37,649 bases of DNA, taken from positions 1 through 37,649 of the forward strand of contig JAFUGS010000077.1 in the NCBI GenBank assembly GCA_017469265.1. Reading direction: 5' to 3'. Positions 15,232 through 22,795 of the stretch are shown here, one piece after another. Position 1 is the first letter of the stretch, and each line of letters begins with the position of its first letter. The notes beneath the pieces are model-generated. The model had not been told where the DNA came from. It saw only the letters and a list, made by a program, of their open reading frames with translations, and did not search any database. This stretch comes from Clostridia bacterium (GTDB lineage: Bacteria > Bacillota > Clostridia > Christensenellales > Aristaeellaceae). The translations under genes and the position numbers were made by a program.

Positions 15232-16653
15232 TCAGGGTACCGTTTCCTCCCCCGCAGGGCGGAACACAAAATAATCTTTTACATTGTCAAAGCTCATGAT
15301 GGTTACGCACGCGCCTTCCACGTCAAAGCCGGAATAGGTGCGGCCGTGGCAGGTAACGGTGAAAGCAGCGTCCTCCCTGGGCACTCCCAGCACGCACAGG
15401 GAAACACCTCCGTCCGAGGGAAGCGCCTTGTTCAGCCTTCCGTCCTCCGACCGGGTCACCAGACAGTCAAACCGCTGATAGGCCAGCGGGTTTTCCCCGC
15501 TGTGAATCATCAGCGGATAATCCAGATAATCCGCCAGCCCGGGCAGCTGCTCCTCCGTATATCCGTAATCCCGCAGCGTGCCGATACAGATCATCGCGTG
15601 CCGGCCCGGATGATGCAGGGCCAGTACATCCCCTGCCCGCAGGGCGGCCGCCGCCTGGCGCCAGTCCGCCGGAAAGGGATTCTTCTCGCTGCAGAAAAGG
15701 TGATCCCCTGCCTGGCAGTGCGTTTTGCCGCCCAGGTCATTCAGGGATTCCGCCAGCGGCGTACCCGCCCGCTCCAGCGCGGTTTTGACAAAGCCCACGC
15801 AGTCCAGGCCGAAGACATAGACGCTGTCCTTCTCATAAAAATCGTGGGTGCCCTGCCACTGCTTCCGCGTCGTATAATCCGGCCAGCGCTCCAGCATGAT
15901 TTTCTGATCCTGCCCGCCCCAGAAATAGGGCACGCCCGCGGCAAAAAGCGGCGTCACCGGGTTTCCCGTGATTTTTCCGTACCGCGCGGCGATTGGATTT
16001 CCGGCTTCCAGCATGGAAAAGGCCTGCTCCAGCAAGGCGCTGGCGGATACGCTTCCCGTTTCCGTCCGCAGTCCGTCCCGCCACGCGTCCGCCTCCGCCC
16101 CGGTCAGCAGCCTGACGCAGCTTCGGGGGACATAGCCCAGCCGGCCCTCATCCCATACGGCGGCATAGTTTCCGTAAGCCGTAAACACATATACCCGCTG
16201 GCCGGGCCGCAGCTGCTCCTCCCGCTGCTCCTCCGGCAGGAACAGCAGGCCGTCCGTCTCCCCGATGACCGCCGCCGACATGACATTTTCCACCGGCAGG
16301 CGCGGCTTGCCGCTGGCTACATGAGGCAGCTTGAACATGGTGCCCGCCGTCAGATCCTTCGCGTTCAGAATGCGGACATACCCCTTGTTCACATAGCCCG
16401 TCCTGCCCGCTTCATCCGTCAGCAGATAGTACTGATCCACGTGCTGATCCGTCTGGTACAGCCGGTCCGTCTTCAAAGTCCAGACCACGTCCGCGTCCTC
16501 CGAGGGACTTTTCCGGGCGGGCGTCTCCTCCCCGGCGCAAAGCCAGGTGAGGAGAATCGTTTTAATCTGCGGCGCTTTCTTCGCGGCCAGCCCCGCTCCC
16601 GGCCAAAGCAGCGCCAGCGTCAAAACCAGCGCCAGGGTTTTCTTTCTTCCCAT
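15232..16653 (-). CDS. Secreted SH3 / NlpC-P60-like protein (paralogue 1)
   Basis: A 473-aa exported protein. A signal peptide (MGRKKTLALVLTLALLWPGAGLA) is followed by two SH3-like regions, at about residues 33-95 (ARKSPSEDADVVW, GYVNKGYVRIL) and 110-185 (RPGQRVYVFTAYGNYAAVW, GYVPRSCVRLL). From about 235 on is a papain-like core: GVPYFWGG, then FGLDCVGFV with the candidate nucleophile C285, HHPGRHAMICIG with H352, and LMIHSGENP with H384. That order fits NlpC/P60 cysteine peptidases or amidases acting on peptidoglycan. A second protein in the window (31869-33191) shares this core but not the SH3 domains. It is flanked by the ECF S-component gene, 114 bp upstream, and a terminator downstream. 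Confidence 0.75.
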   Translation of the reverse strand: MGRKKTLALVLTLALLWPGAGLAAKKAPQIKTILLTWLCAGEETPARKSPSEDADVVWTLKTDRLYQTDQHVDQYYLLTDEAGRTGYVNKGYVRILNAKDLTAGTMFKLPHVASGKPRLPVENVMSAAVIGETDGLLFLPEEQREEQLRPGQRVYVFTAYGNYAAVWDEGRLGYVPRSCVRLLTGAEADAWRDGLRTETGSVSASALLEQAFSMLEAGNPIAARYGKITGNPVTPLFAAGVPYFWGGQDQKIMLERWPDYTTRKQWQGTHDFYEKDSVYVFGLDCVGFVKTALERAGTPLAESLNDLGGKTHCQAGDHLFCSEKNPFPADWRQAAAALRAGDVLALHHPGRHAMICIGTLRDYGYTEEQLPGLADYLDYPLMIHSGENPLAYQRFDCLVTRSEDGRLNKALPSDGGVSLCVLGVPREDAAFTVTCHGRTYSGFDVEGACVTIMSFDNVKDYFVFRPAGEETVP

Positions 16654-16767
16654 GCTCCGCTCCCATCTGTTTTCTGTCCCTGTTCCGGTGGTTTCCGTCC
16701 GTCGGCATTCATTCTGAAAGGGCGCGCCTCCCGCGGCGCTGTCCGTCCTTCCGTCCCGCCGGATCCT

Positions 16768-17475
16768 CTATACGCCATATTTCAGCCGGATTCTCGCGAG
16801 CTTTTCCCCGAAGGGCCGGCCCAGCAGCAGCAGAAAAACCACGTTGCTGGCCGCGTAGCTGGCCATATATGGCAGCGCCGTGATCACTGCCGCCCGGTAC
16901 AGGGGCCAGTTGACGCCGCCGTTATACCAGAGCACCGTCCACACATCCATGAACAGGCTGTAGGCGACCCCGGCGAAAGCGCCGTACAGGATCAGCCACA
17001 CCCGGTTTTTCCGCAGGGGCCCGCTGAGAAAGCCCGCCATCAGGCCGATCATCCCCCAGGCAAACATCTGGAAAGGCGTCCAGGGCCCCTGGCCGGAAAA
17101 AAAGTTGGAGATCAGCGCGGAAAGGGAGCCTACGAGAAAGCCCGTTTCGCCGCCGATCCAGATGGCCGTAATCACCACAATGGCGGTGATAGGCTTAAAC
17201 CCGGGAATCGGCGCGAAAATCACGCGGCCCAGCACGCTCAGCGCCGTCATCACCGCCGCGATCACCATCCGGCGGGATCCGACGGTCCTTTTCTCAAAGC
17301 CGGTAAAGAACAGCACCTGGCTCAGCCCTACCATGCCCAGGATGCCCCAGGCGTAGAACCGTTCTCCCAGCCGCCAGCCGCCCAGCACCACCAGCAGCGG
17401 CATCAGCAGGAAGGGAATGCCGTACCGCAGCGCTGTTTTCCACCGGAAAGCGTTTTCCGTTCTTCGCGCTGTCAT
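16768..17475 (-). CDS. ECF transporter S component (substrate-binding subunit)
   Basis: A 235-aa membrane protein with about six helices. The segment GFLVGSLSALISNFFSGQGP, followed by WTPFQMFAWG, is typical of S components that work with EcfA/EcfT. S components bind the vitamin in the membrane and topple to release it inside the cell. The substrate is not certain from sequence. The neighbouring transcobalamin-like protein makes a corrinoid (CbrT-like role) the best guess. The ATG at 17475 has an AGGAGGGG site 6 nt upstream; a longer open frame upstream is out of line with this. It is the last gene of the operon HAD - transcobalamin-like - EcfT - EcfA - S, 62 bp after the ATPase gene. Confidence 0.87.
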   Translation of the reverse strand: MTARRTENAFRWKTALRYGIPFLLMPLLVVLGGWRLGERFYAWGILGMVGLSQVLFFTGFEKRTVGSRRMVIAAVMTALSVLGRVIFAPIPGFKPITAIVVITAIWIGGETGFLVGSLSALISNFFSGQGPWTPFQMFAWGMIGLMAGFLSGPLRKNRVWLILYGAFAGVAYSLFMDVWTVLWYNGGVNWPLYRAAVITALPYMASYAASNVVFLLLLGRPFGEKLARIRLKYGV

Positions 17476-17537
17476 GGCTTCCCCTCCTCTCTCAGCTCCC
17501 GCCGCTTTCCGGGGCATCCCGTGCCCCCGCGTCTGTC

Positions 17538-19226
17538 TTAATCCTGCCGCTTCAGCGCCGCCGTCATCTCCGCCACCGTGGCGCATCCGGGCAGCAGCCC
17601 TCTGGTCATCCGGCTTACGCTGGTTCCGTAATAACTTGCGCCGGCAAAGAAGGCTCCGGGCTCCTCCACCGCCTCCACCCGTCCCCGGAACAGCAGGCCG
17701 CACCGGTCCGCCGTTTCCGCCGCGAATTCCGCGTCATGGGTCACCAGCAGCAGCGTCATTCCCTGAGCCTGCAGCTGCTTCATCCAGGCCCGCGTCCGCT
17801 GCCGCCAGGCGGCGTCCAGCCCGCCGGTGGGTTCATCCATCAGCAGCAGCTTCGGCTTCGCGCTGAGCACCTTCGCCAGTCCCAGCAGCTGCTGCTCGCC
17901 CCCCGAAAGGTCATAGGGATGCCGGTCCAGAAGCCCGCTCAGGTCAAAAGGCAGCTCCTCCGGCCGAAGTCCGGCGTCCCGCAGTTCTTCCCGCACGCTG
18001 CCCCGCAGAAACAGCGTCTGCACATCCTGGGGCAGCAGGGCGATCCCCTCATGCCGTAGGGTTCCGTGGCGGTAATCCTTCAGTTTTTTGCCAAAGAAAA
18101 GGATTTCGCCGCTGTAAGGGGGAATCATTCCCGCCGCGGTTCGCAGCAGGGTCGTCTTTCCGCTGCCGTTTCCGCCCAGCAGAGCAAAGATCTCCCCCTG
18201 CCGCACCGTCAGATTCACGGAGCGCAGGACATCCTTTCCCTCCCGGGAAAAGCGGAACCATACCTCCCGGAGGCACAGGGCCGCGGAATCCTCCCGTTTC
18301 GGTTCCGCCCTTTGGGCCGCGCAGGACCGCGCCGGAAGCTTTCCCCGGTTCCGCGTCCCGGCGGCGGTTTGCCGCGTCTCCCCGTCCTCCGGCTTTGACG
18401 CGCCGGTCCGGGCAGCCAGCCACCGTCTGCCTTCTCCGGCGTTCAGCGGACAGCTTCCCTGTCCGCCCGTACCCTGCCAGACCCGTACCGCCGCGGGCAA
18501 AGCGCCGGCAAGGGCTCCCTGCCTGGGGATCCGGGCACACACCTCCCGGGGCGCGCCATTCAGCCGGATGGCACCGTTTTCCATGCAGATCAGCCGGTCC
18601 GCCCGGTCCAGCACATCCTCCAGCCGGTGCTCTGACATCAGAATCGTCATTCCCATCTCCCGGTGCAGCCGCTCCAGCATGGAGAGAAAGCTCCGGGCCG
18701 CGATGGGGTCCAGCCGGGCCGTGGGTTCATCCAGGATCAGCAGATCCGGTTCCATCACCATCACCGCCGCCAGGTTCAGCAGCTGTTTCTGCCCGCCGGA
18801 CAGCTGGTCCGGCCGGACATCCCAGTGCTCCTCCAGGCCGAAAAACTGGGCGGTTTCCGCCACACGGCGCCGCATCTCCTTTTCCGGCGTCCCCAGATTT
18901 TCCAGCCCGAAGGCCAGCTCATGCCACACCCGGTCCGTCACAATCTGCTGCTCCGGGCGCTGAAAAACAAACCCGATTTTTTCCGCCGCTTCCCGGTCCG
19001 ACAGGGACTCCGTCTCCCGGCCTCCCAGCAGAATGCTTCCCTGCCTGGCGCCCCGCGGCGCCAGCTCCCGCTTGATCAGCCGCAGCAGCGTGGTTTTCCC
19101 GCAGCCGGTTTCCCCGGTCAGCAGCGCGAATTCTCCCGCTTCCAGCCGCAGGCTGACCCCCCGCAGGGTCGGTTCCGCCGCGCCGGCGTACGTAAAGCTC
19201 AAATCCTTGACCGCAAGACTTTCCAT
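17538..19226 (-). CDS. Fused double EcfA ATPase of an ECF transporter
   Basis: A 562-aa protein with two ABC ATPase domains in tandem, so EcfA1 and EcfA2 are one chain. Domain 1: Walker A GETGCGKT (38-45), signature LSGGQ (142-146), Walker B LLILDE (162-167), switch H200. Domain 2: Walker A GGNGSGKT (351-358), signature LSGGE (440-444), Walker B LLLMDE (460-465), switch His in VTHD. The linker at about 245-315 is polar and low in structure. Both sites look active. The ATG at 19226 lies inside the end of the EcfT gene (28-bp overlap), which fits translational coupling; the much longer open frame upstream is the EcfT gene read in the wrong frame. Confidence 0.92.
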   Translation of the reverse strand: MESLAVKDLSFTYAGAAEPTLRGVSLRLEAGEFALLTGETGCGKTTLLRLIKRELAPRGARQGSILLGGRETESLSDREAAEKIGFVFQRPEQQIVTDRVWHELAFGLENLGTPEKEMRRRVAETAQFFGLEEHWDVRPDQLSGGQKQLLNLAAVMVMEPDLLILDEPTARLDPIAARSFLSMLERLHREMGMTILMSEHRLEDVLDRADRLICMENGAIRLNGAPREVCARIPRQGALAGALPAAVRVWQGTGGQGSCPLNAGEGRRWLAARTGASKPEDGETRQTAAGTRNRGKLPARSCAAQRAEPKREDSAALCLREVWFRFSREGKDVLRSVNLTVRQGEIFALLGGNGSGKTTLLRTAAGMIPPYSGEILFFGKKLKDYRHGTLRHEGIALLPQDVQTLFLRGSVREELRDAGLRPEELPFDLSGLLDRHPYDLSGGEQQLLGLAKVLSAKPKLLLMDEPTGGLDAAWRQRTRAWMKQLQAQGMTLLLVTHDAEFAAETADRCGLLFRGRVEAVEEPGAFFAGASYYGTSVSRMTRGLLPGCATVAEMTAALKRQD

Positions 19227-20077
19227 TTCCACCGATCCTTTATCTCCAGCGCCGCCGGCGTCAGGCAGAGCAGCCCGAAGGCGCCGTAGGCAGCGGCGCT
19301 TCCAAAGCCGGCCGCCGGCACGCGCAGCTCGGGATACCAGGTATAACCGATCTGCCCTGTCACCCGCGCCGCGGCGACAATCAGCATCAGCCCAAGGCTC
19401 AGCGCCGTCAGCGCCGTGTCTCCCCGCTCCCAGACATAAACCCGGTACCGGGTTCTGGACCCGCTGCCGTATCCCCGGGCCGTCATGCTGTCCGCCGTGG
19501 TGATCCCGTTCTCCAGGGCCCAGGTCACCATCCCGTCCATCACCCGCAGCCCGCCCCGCAGCCGGTCCAGTCCGTTCTCCTCCCGGATCAGGCCCAGACC
19601 GGCCTGCGCCTCCCGGACCTGAGCCGCCTGGCGCCGGAAGAGGGGCAGGTAACGCAGGCTCATGCTGAGAATCAGGGAGACCTTCGGGCTCAGCCGGCCG
19701 GTCACCGCCTGCAGCTTTTCCGTATCCATCACGTGGGAAAAGCACCTGGCCCATACCAGCGCCGCCGCGATCAGCATGCCCATCACCAGGCCGTACAGCA
19801 CCGCCTCCCGGGTCACGGGATTCCGGTTCAGAAAGAAGAGCACTGTCCGTCCGTTATGGTTGAACAGGGGGTTCAGCACCCCGCTGGCCAGCGCGACCGC
19901 CGGATACCAGCCAAGGCGCCGCCGGCCCCGCCCCTCCTCCAGGAGGAAGAGCAGCCCCATGCCGCTGACCAGGCCGATGCCCGCCGTCACCGGATTGACG
20001 CCGAAGATCACCGGCAGCAGCACGCAGGCGAACACCACGCACGCGCAGCCCGGATGCCGGTGCCGCAGGCTCATCAT
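19199..20077 (-). CDS. EcfT transmembrane subunit of an ECF transporter
   Basis: A 292-aa membrane protein with five or six helices. The key motif is the Ala-Arg-Gly coupling helix that sits in the ATPase groove, seen as SMTARGYGSG near residue 200. A first such motif is less clear. A long amphipathic region around residues 120-190 (SLRYLPLFRRQAAQVREAQA) is typical of EcfT. It joins the double ATPase to the S component. The gene starts 18 bp after the transcobalamin-like gene and overlaps the ATPase gene by 28 bp. The size and motifs fit the CbiQ/EcfT family; a dedicated rather than shared module is suggested by its own S gene. Confidence 0.88.
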   Translation of the reverse strand: MMSLRHRHPGCACVVFACVLLPVIFGVNPVTAGIGLVSGMGLLFLLEEGRGRRRLGWYPAVALASGVLNPLFNHNGRTVLFFLNRNPVTREAVLYGLVMGMLIAAALVWARCFSHVMDTEKLQAVTGRLSPKVSLILSMSLRYLPLFRRQAAQVREAQAGLGLIREENGLDRLRGGLRVMDGMVTWALENGITTADSMTARGYGSGSRTRYRVYVWERGDTALTALSLGLMLIVAAARVTGQIGYTWYPELRVPAAGFGSAAAYGAFGLLCLTPAALEIKDRWKWKVLRSRI

Positions 20078-20095
20078 GGGCTTTCCCTCCTTTGC

Positions 20096-21637
20096 TCAGG
20101 GTTCCTGGTCCTTGCCCAGGTTCCGGGTATAAATCCATTCCACCCGGTCTCCGGGCCGCAGGCGGTACTGGCTGCAGCCCACATCGGCGAATACGCCGTT
20201 CACCCGGTACATCCAGCCGGACAGGTTGCCGAACTGATACTCGTACAGATACCCGATCCCCCGGACGTACGCACCGGCGGTGGTCCCATCGTATTCCATC
20301 TGGATGCGGTGGGCCCGGGTCGCCTCCAGCAGCTGGTCAAAAGCCGTATCCCCCTCCGCCACGTACAGCGTCTCCTCCGCCAGCAGGATGCCATCCGCCG
20401 GCACATCCGCGTTTTCCCCGGCCACGGTGTCGCAGCGGATGGAAATGGTGGTTTCCACGTTCCGATCCCCGGAATCCTTTTCGTCGTTTCCGGCGTAATA
20501 TCCTTCCGGGCTCTGAATCTCCAGGACGGAAACCGCCGCCGCGGCCGCCAGGGCCAGCAGCAGCGGGAAGGCATAGCTTCGCCAGTTCCTCTTGCCCCGC
20601 CGCCAGGCCAGGATCCAGCTGGCCAGCAGCGCCAGTCCAATCCCCAGCCAGGCCCAGCCCCGGGCCGTCAACCCTTCCGGAAAGAAGCCCGCCCTCACGG
20701 GGGCTGCTTCCGGAAAGTCAAAAACGTAATAAGGTTCCCCGCCGTTCCGTGATCCCTGATACCCCACCAGCGCGTAAAAACACTGCACCGTGGCGGTTTC
20801 ATTCATTTTCCCGGTTTTCAGATCATGGGCGAAGCCTTCCCCCTCCAGGCGGAAGCGCATCATGGCGTCCATCACGCTGCCGCCGGGCCGGACAAAGGCC
20901 TCCTCCTTCGCGCCGTCCAGCCCCAGGTCGCTGAGGGCCAGCAGCACCTGGGCGCAGCTCTCCGCGCTTTCCATTCCCATGCCCAGGAATCCGCCGTTCT
21001 CCTGCTGGATGCCGGTCAAGGCCGTCATGCCCCGGTCGACCGCCGCCGCGACCGCGGCGGATTCCTCCCGAAGCGGGGCAAGCGCCTGCAGGGTCATGGC
21101 CGTGCAGTCCACATCGCAGTCCGTTCCGATCACGGCCCATCCGCCATCCGCCAGCTGCAGGTTCAGGATTTTCTCCGCCGTCTTCCGCCGGTTTTCCGGC
21201 TGTCCGGCCCCATTGTTCATCAGATGCAGTCCGAACACCAGAGGCATCAGGGTTTCCTCCTCCGCCCCCCGGTCCGCCACCGCATCAATGGCCGGGTTCC
21301 GGCTGCCCAGGGCCAGCAGCGTCAGGGCCATCCGCTCCCTTTTGGTAATGCCGGCGGTCTCCGCCGCCGCCAGCTTTTCCTCCAGGGCCCGCCGGGGCCT
21401 GGTATAATCCGCGGGAAGGCCCAGATGCCGCAGGGCGATCAGATACCATCCGCCCAGGCTGTCCGCCGTTTCCGTCAGGGCGCCGTCCACCCAGGCCTGC
21501 AGCGTTCCGCCCGCCTGCCGCTCCGCCAGCACCGCCTGGATGAGCGCTTCCGGGCTTTCCGCCCTGGCCGGCAGGCGGGCAGGCCACAGAAAAACGATTG
21601 CGAGCAGCGCAGCTGCCAGCCACCCGATTCTTTTCAT
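20096..21637 (-). CDS. Membrane-anchored transcobalamin-like protein (alpha/alpha toroid + DUF4430)
   Basis: A 513-aa exported protein with an unusual order. A signal sequence (residues 1-26) is followed by an alpha/alpha-toroid region of prenyltransferase/squalene-cyclase type (about 30-300) with repeat cores ADGGWAVIGTDCDVDCTAMT (162-181) and ENGGFLGMGMESAESCAQVL (213-232). Two membrane helices (about 327-345 and 356-374) enclose a short basic loop. The C-terminus (about 395-508) is a DUF4430/transcobalamin-C type domain with the telltale SGWMYRVNGVFADVGCSQY and PGDRVEWIY. In animal transcobalamin and intrinsic factor a toroid and a DUF4430-like lobe close around B12. By topology both lobes here should face outside. 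The ATG at 21637 uses an AGGAGA site. It lies 18 bp upstream of EcfT. Confidence 0.82.
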   Translation of the reverse strand: MKRIGWLAAALLAIVFLWPARLPARAESPEALIQAVLAERQAGGTLQAWVDGALTETADSLGGWYLIALRHLGLPADYTRPRRALEEKLAAAETAGITKRERMALTLLALGSRNPAIDAVADRGAEEETLMPLVFGLHLMNNGAGQPENRRKTAEKILNLQLADGGWAVIGTDCDVDCTAMTLQALAPLREESAAVAAAVDRGMTALTGIQQENGGFLGMGMESAESCAQVLLALSDLGLDGAKEEAFVRPGGSVMDAMMRFRLEGEGFAHDLKTGKMNETATVQCFYALVGYQGSRNGGEPYYVFDFPEAAPVRAGFFPEGLTARGWAWLGIGLALLASWILAWRRGKRNWRSYAFPLLLALAAAAAVSVLEIQSPEGYYAGNDEKDSGDRNVETTISIRCDTVAGENADVPADGILLAEETLYVAEGDTAFDQLLEATRAHRIQMEYDGTTAGAYVRGIGYLYEYQFGNLSGWMYRVNGVFADVGCSQYRLRPGDRVEWIYTRNLGKDQEP

Positions 21638-21670
21638 CCGTCTCCTCACCGCGTTTTCCCTCCGGCCGCC

Positions 21671-21704
21671 CGCTTCTTCCGCCGCGTTCCCGCCGGAAGA
21701 AGCG
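21671..21704 (-). other. 11-bp stem-loop between the HAD and transcobalamin-like genes
   Basis: CGCTTCTTCCG and CGGAAGAAGCG form a perfect 11-bp stem with a 12-nt loop. No T-tract follows on the minus strand, so it may be an intercistronic structure affecting stability or translation of the following gene rather than a terminator. Confidence 0.45.
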
Positions 21705-21739
21705 CCGCGCCGCCGTGGTCTTCCTTCACGCTTTCGCCC

Positions 21740-22516
21740 TTATGCCTCCAGCAGGCCCAGTGTCCGAAAGGCACAGGCCAGCCCGTCCGCGTCCACATCC
21801 GCCGTCACCAGATCCGCGGCCGCCTTCGCCGCCGGGGTGCCATTGCCCATGGCCACCCCCACGCCCGCGTATTCCAGCATTTCCACATCATTGTCCGCGT
21901 CGCCGAAGACAGCGGTTTCTTCCCGCCGCAGGTCAAAGCTGCGCAGCATTTCCTCGATCCCCCGGGCCTTGCCAACCTCCCGGCTGATAATGTCAAAGCC
22001 CGTCTCATACCAGGCAGACAGCCGGCATCCCGGCATCCCGGTCATGAGCTGTTCCGCCTCCGCCCGGGTGCTGTACAGCGCGGCGGCGTAGATTGGCTCG
22101 CCGTTATACGCCGCGGTCTGCGGCGGCGCGGAGGACACCGCGGCCATCATCCCGGCGGTCAGCGCGTCCACATAGTTGATGTATTCCTCATGCTCATGCA
22201 GCAGCAGCAGCGGATGCCTGCGCGCTTCAAAAGCCCTCACCAGCGCCGCCTGATCCGCCTCCGGAAGGGAAGAGCGGAAAACCGGCCGCCAGTCCCGATC
22301 ATAGCACAGGTGGCCCGTCAGCGTCACGTATCCGTCAAAAGGAAACGCGGGCAGGTTCAGCTTCTTCAGCGCCATCTGATGCCGCCCCGTGGCCAGAAAG
22401 ATCCGGATTCCCCCCTCCCGCAGCGCCTCCAGCGCCCGCAGCGCGGAAGGCGGAACCGCGTGCATCCCGTGAGAATACAGGGTGCCGTCCACATCCAGAA
22501 AAACTGCCTTGATCAT
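21740..22516 (-). CDS. Cof-type HAD-IIB phosphatase
   Basis: A 258-aa cytosolic hydrolase of the haloacid dehalogenase superfamily. Motif I is FLDVDGTLYSHG with the nucleophile D8 and acid/base D10. Motif II is in IFLATGR, and motifs III/IV are the Lys of REVGKARGIEEML and FGDADNDVEML. The large cap between residues 80 and 175 is the type IIB (Cof/YbjI) class. These enzymes dephosphorylate sugar phosphates, flavin or pyridoxal phosphates; the substrate cannot be read here. It is the first gene on the strand of the ECF operon, but a 103-bp gap with a stem-loop separates it from the transcobalamin-like gene, so cotranscription is probable rather than proven. Confidence 0.9.
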   Translation of the reverse strand: MIKAVFLDVDGTLYSHGMHAVPPSALRALEALREGGIRIFLATGRHQMALKKLNLPAFPFDGYVTLTGHLCYDRDWRPVFRSSLPEADQAALVRAFEARRHPLLLLHEHEEYINYVDALTAGMMAAVSSAPPQTAAYNGEPIYAAALYSTRAEAEQLMTGMPGCRLSAWYETGFDIISREVGKARGIEEMLRSFDLRREETAVFGDADNDVEMLEYAGVGVAMGNGTPAAKAAADLVTADVDADGLACAFRTLGLLEA

Positions 22517-22556
22517 GTTTCTTCCCTTTCCCCGCGAAAAAAGCTCTTTTTCCCTA

Positions 22557-22585
22557 TTGACAGTCCGTGTATGTCCTGCTATAAT
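22557..22585 (+). promoter_or_regulatory. Perfect consensus promoter for a small RNA
   Basis: TTGACA (22557-22562), a 17-bp spacer and TATAAT (22580-22585) match the housekeeping sigma consensus at all twelve positions. The start site should be near 22592. No protein gene follows on this strand. Confidence 0.85.
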
Positions 22586-22591
22586 GCAGCT

Positions 22592-22607
22592 GTTAGCCAG
22601 TGCTAAC
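22592..22607. promoter_or_regulatory. DtxR-like palindrome at the small-RNA start site
   Basis: GTTAGC-CAGT-GCTAAC is a 16-bp palindrome beginning 7 bp after the -10 box, where a bound repressor would block transcription. The TTAGC/GCTAA arms, followed by TAA, resemble sites of DtxR/IdeR-type metal repressors (consensus with TTAG...CTAA). The same sequence would make a 5' hairpin in the RNA, so the dyad may serve either role. Confidence 0.5.
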
Positions 22608-22712
22608 TAATTCGGCGGCAGGCCAGCTTCCTCACATATGTCCGCCGCCGGGCGTTCTCACAGGCCATACCCCTCCATTGGAACCAACCCCATTCTTCAA
22701 ACAAGGGAAACG

Positions 22713-22752
22713 CGCTCTCCCGGTCCGCATACCCGGGAGGGGCGTTTTTCTT
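22713..22752 (+). terminator. Intrinsic terminator of the small RNA
   Basis: GCTCTCCCGG (22714-22723) pairs with CCGGGAGGGGC (22733-22743) with one wobble and one bulge around a 9-nt loop. TTTTTCTT follows directly on the plus strand. Confidence 0.8.
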
Positions 22753-22760
22753 ATGACCTG

Positions 22761-22794
22761 AAAAAGCCCCGGAAGAAGCCTTCCGGGGTTTTTG
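22761..22794. terminator. Bidirectional terminator between the small RNA and the vor operon
   Basis: CCCCGGAA (22767-22774) and TTCCGGGG (22781-22788) form an 8-bp stem, with A5 before and T5 after. It can stop transcription from both sides: the minus-strand oxidoreductase operon, whose last stop is at 22796, and read-through from the small RNA. Confidence 0.85.
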
Positions 22795-22795
22795 T

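Larger units (their letters stand above)
22592..22752 (+). ncRNA. Putative small RNA, about 160 nt
   Basis: The unit has a perfect promoter, a likely start at about 22592 and an intrinsic terminator at 22713-22752, with no ribosome site plus open frame of coding character between them. The RNA would begin with a GTTAGC/GCTAAC hairpin (22592-22607). A second stem pairs CGGCGGC (22613-22619) with GCCGCCG (22644-22650). A C-rich, mostly unpaired segment, CCCCTCC at 22670-22676, and a CTTCCTC near 22627 look like ribosome-site-binding seeds, as in iron-sparing RNAs such as FsrA. I checked it by eye against 6S, SRP, T-box and cobalamin-riboswitch signatures and saw none. It converges on the vor operon and diverges from the HAD gene. 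Confidence 0.6.

Noticed and set aside
22592-22752. T-box leader for a downstream gene
   Set aside because: The terminator resembles those of T-boxes, but there is no T-box TGGNACC core or antiterminator and no gene follows on the plus strand.
22517-22795. Cobalamin riboswitch upstream of the ECF operon
   Set aside because: I looked on the minus strand for the B12-box, GCCACTG-type and conserved core segments and saw none. The region is better explained by the small RNA on the other strand.
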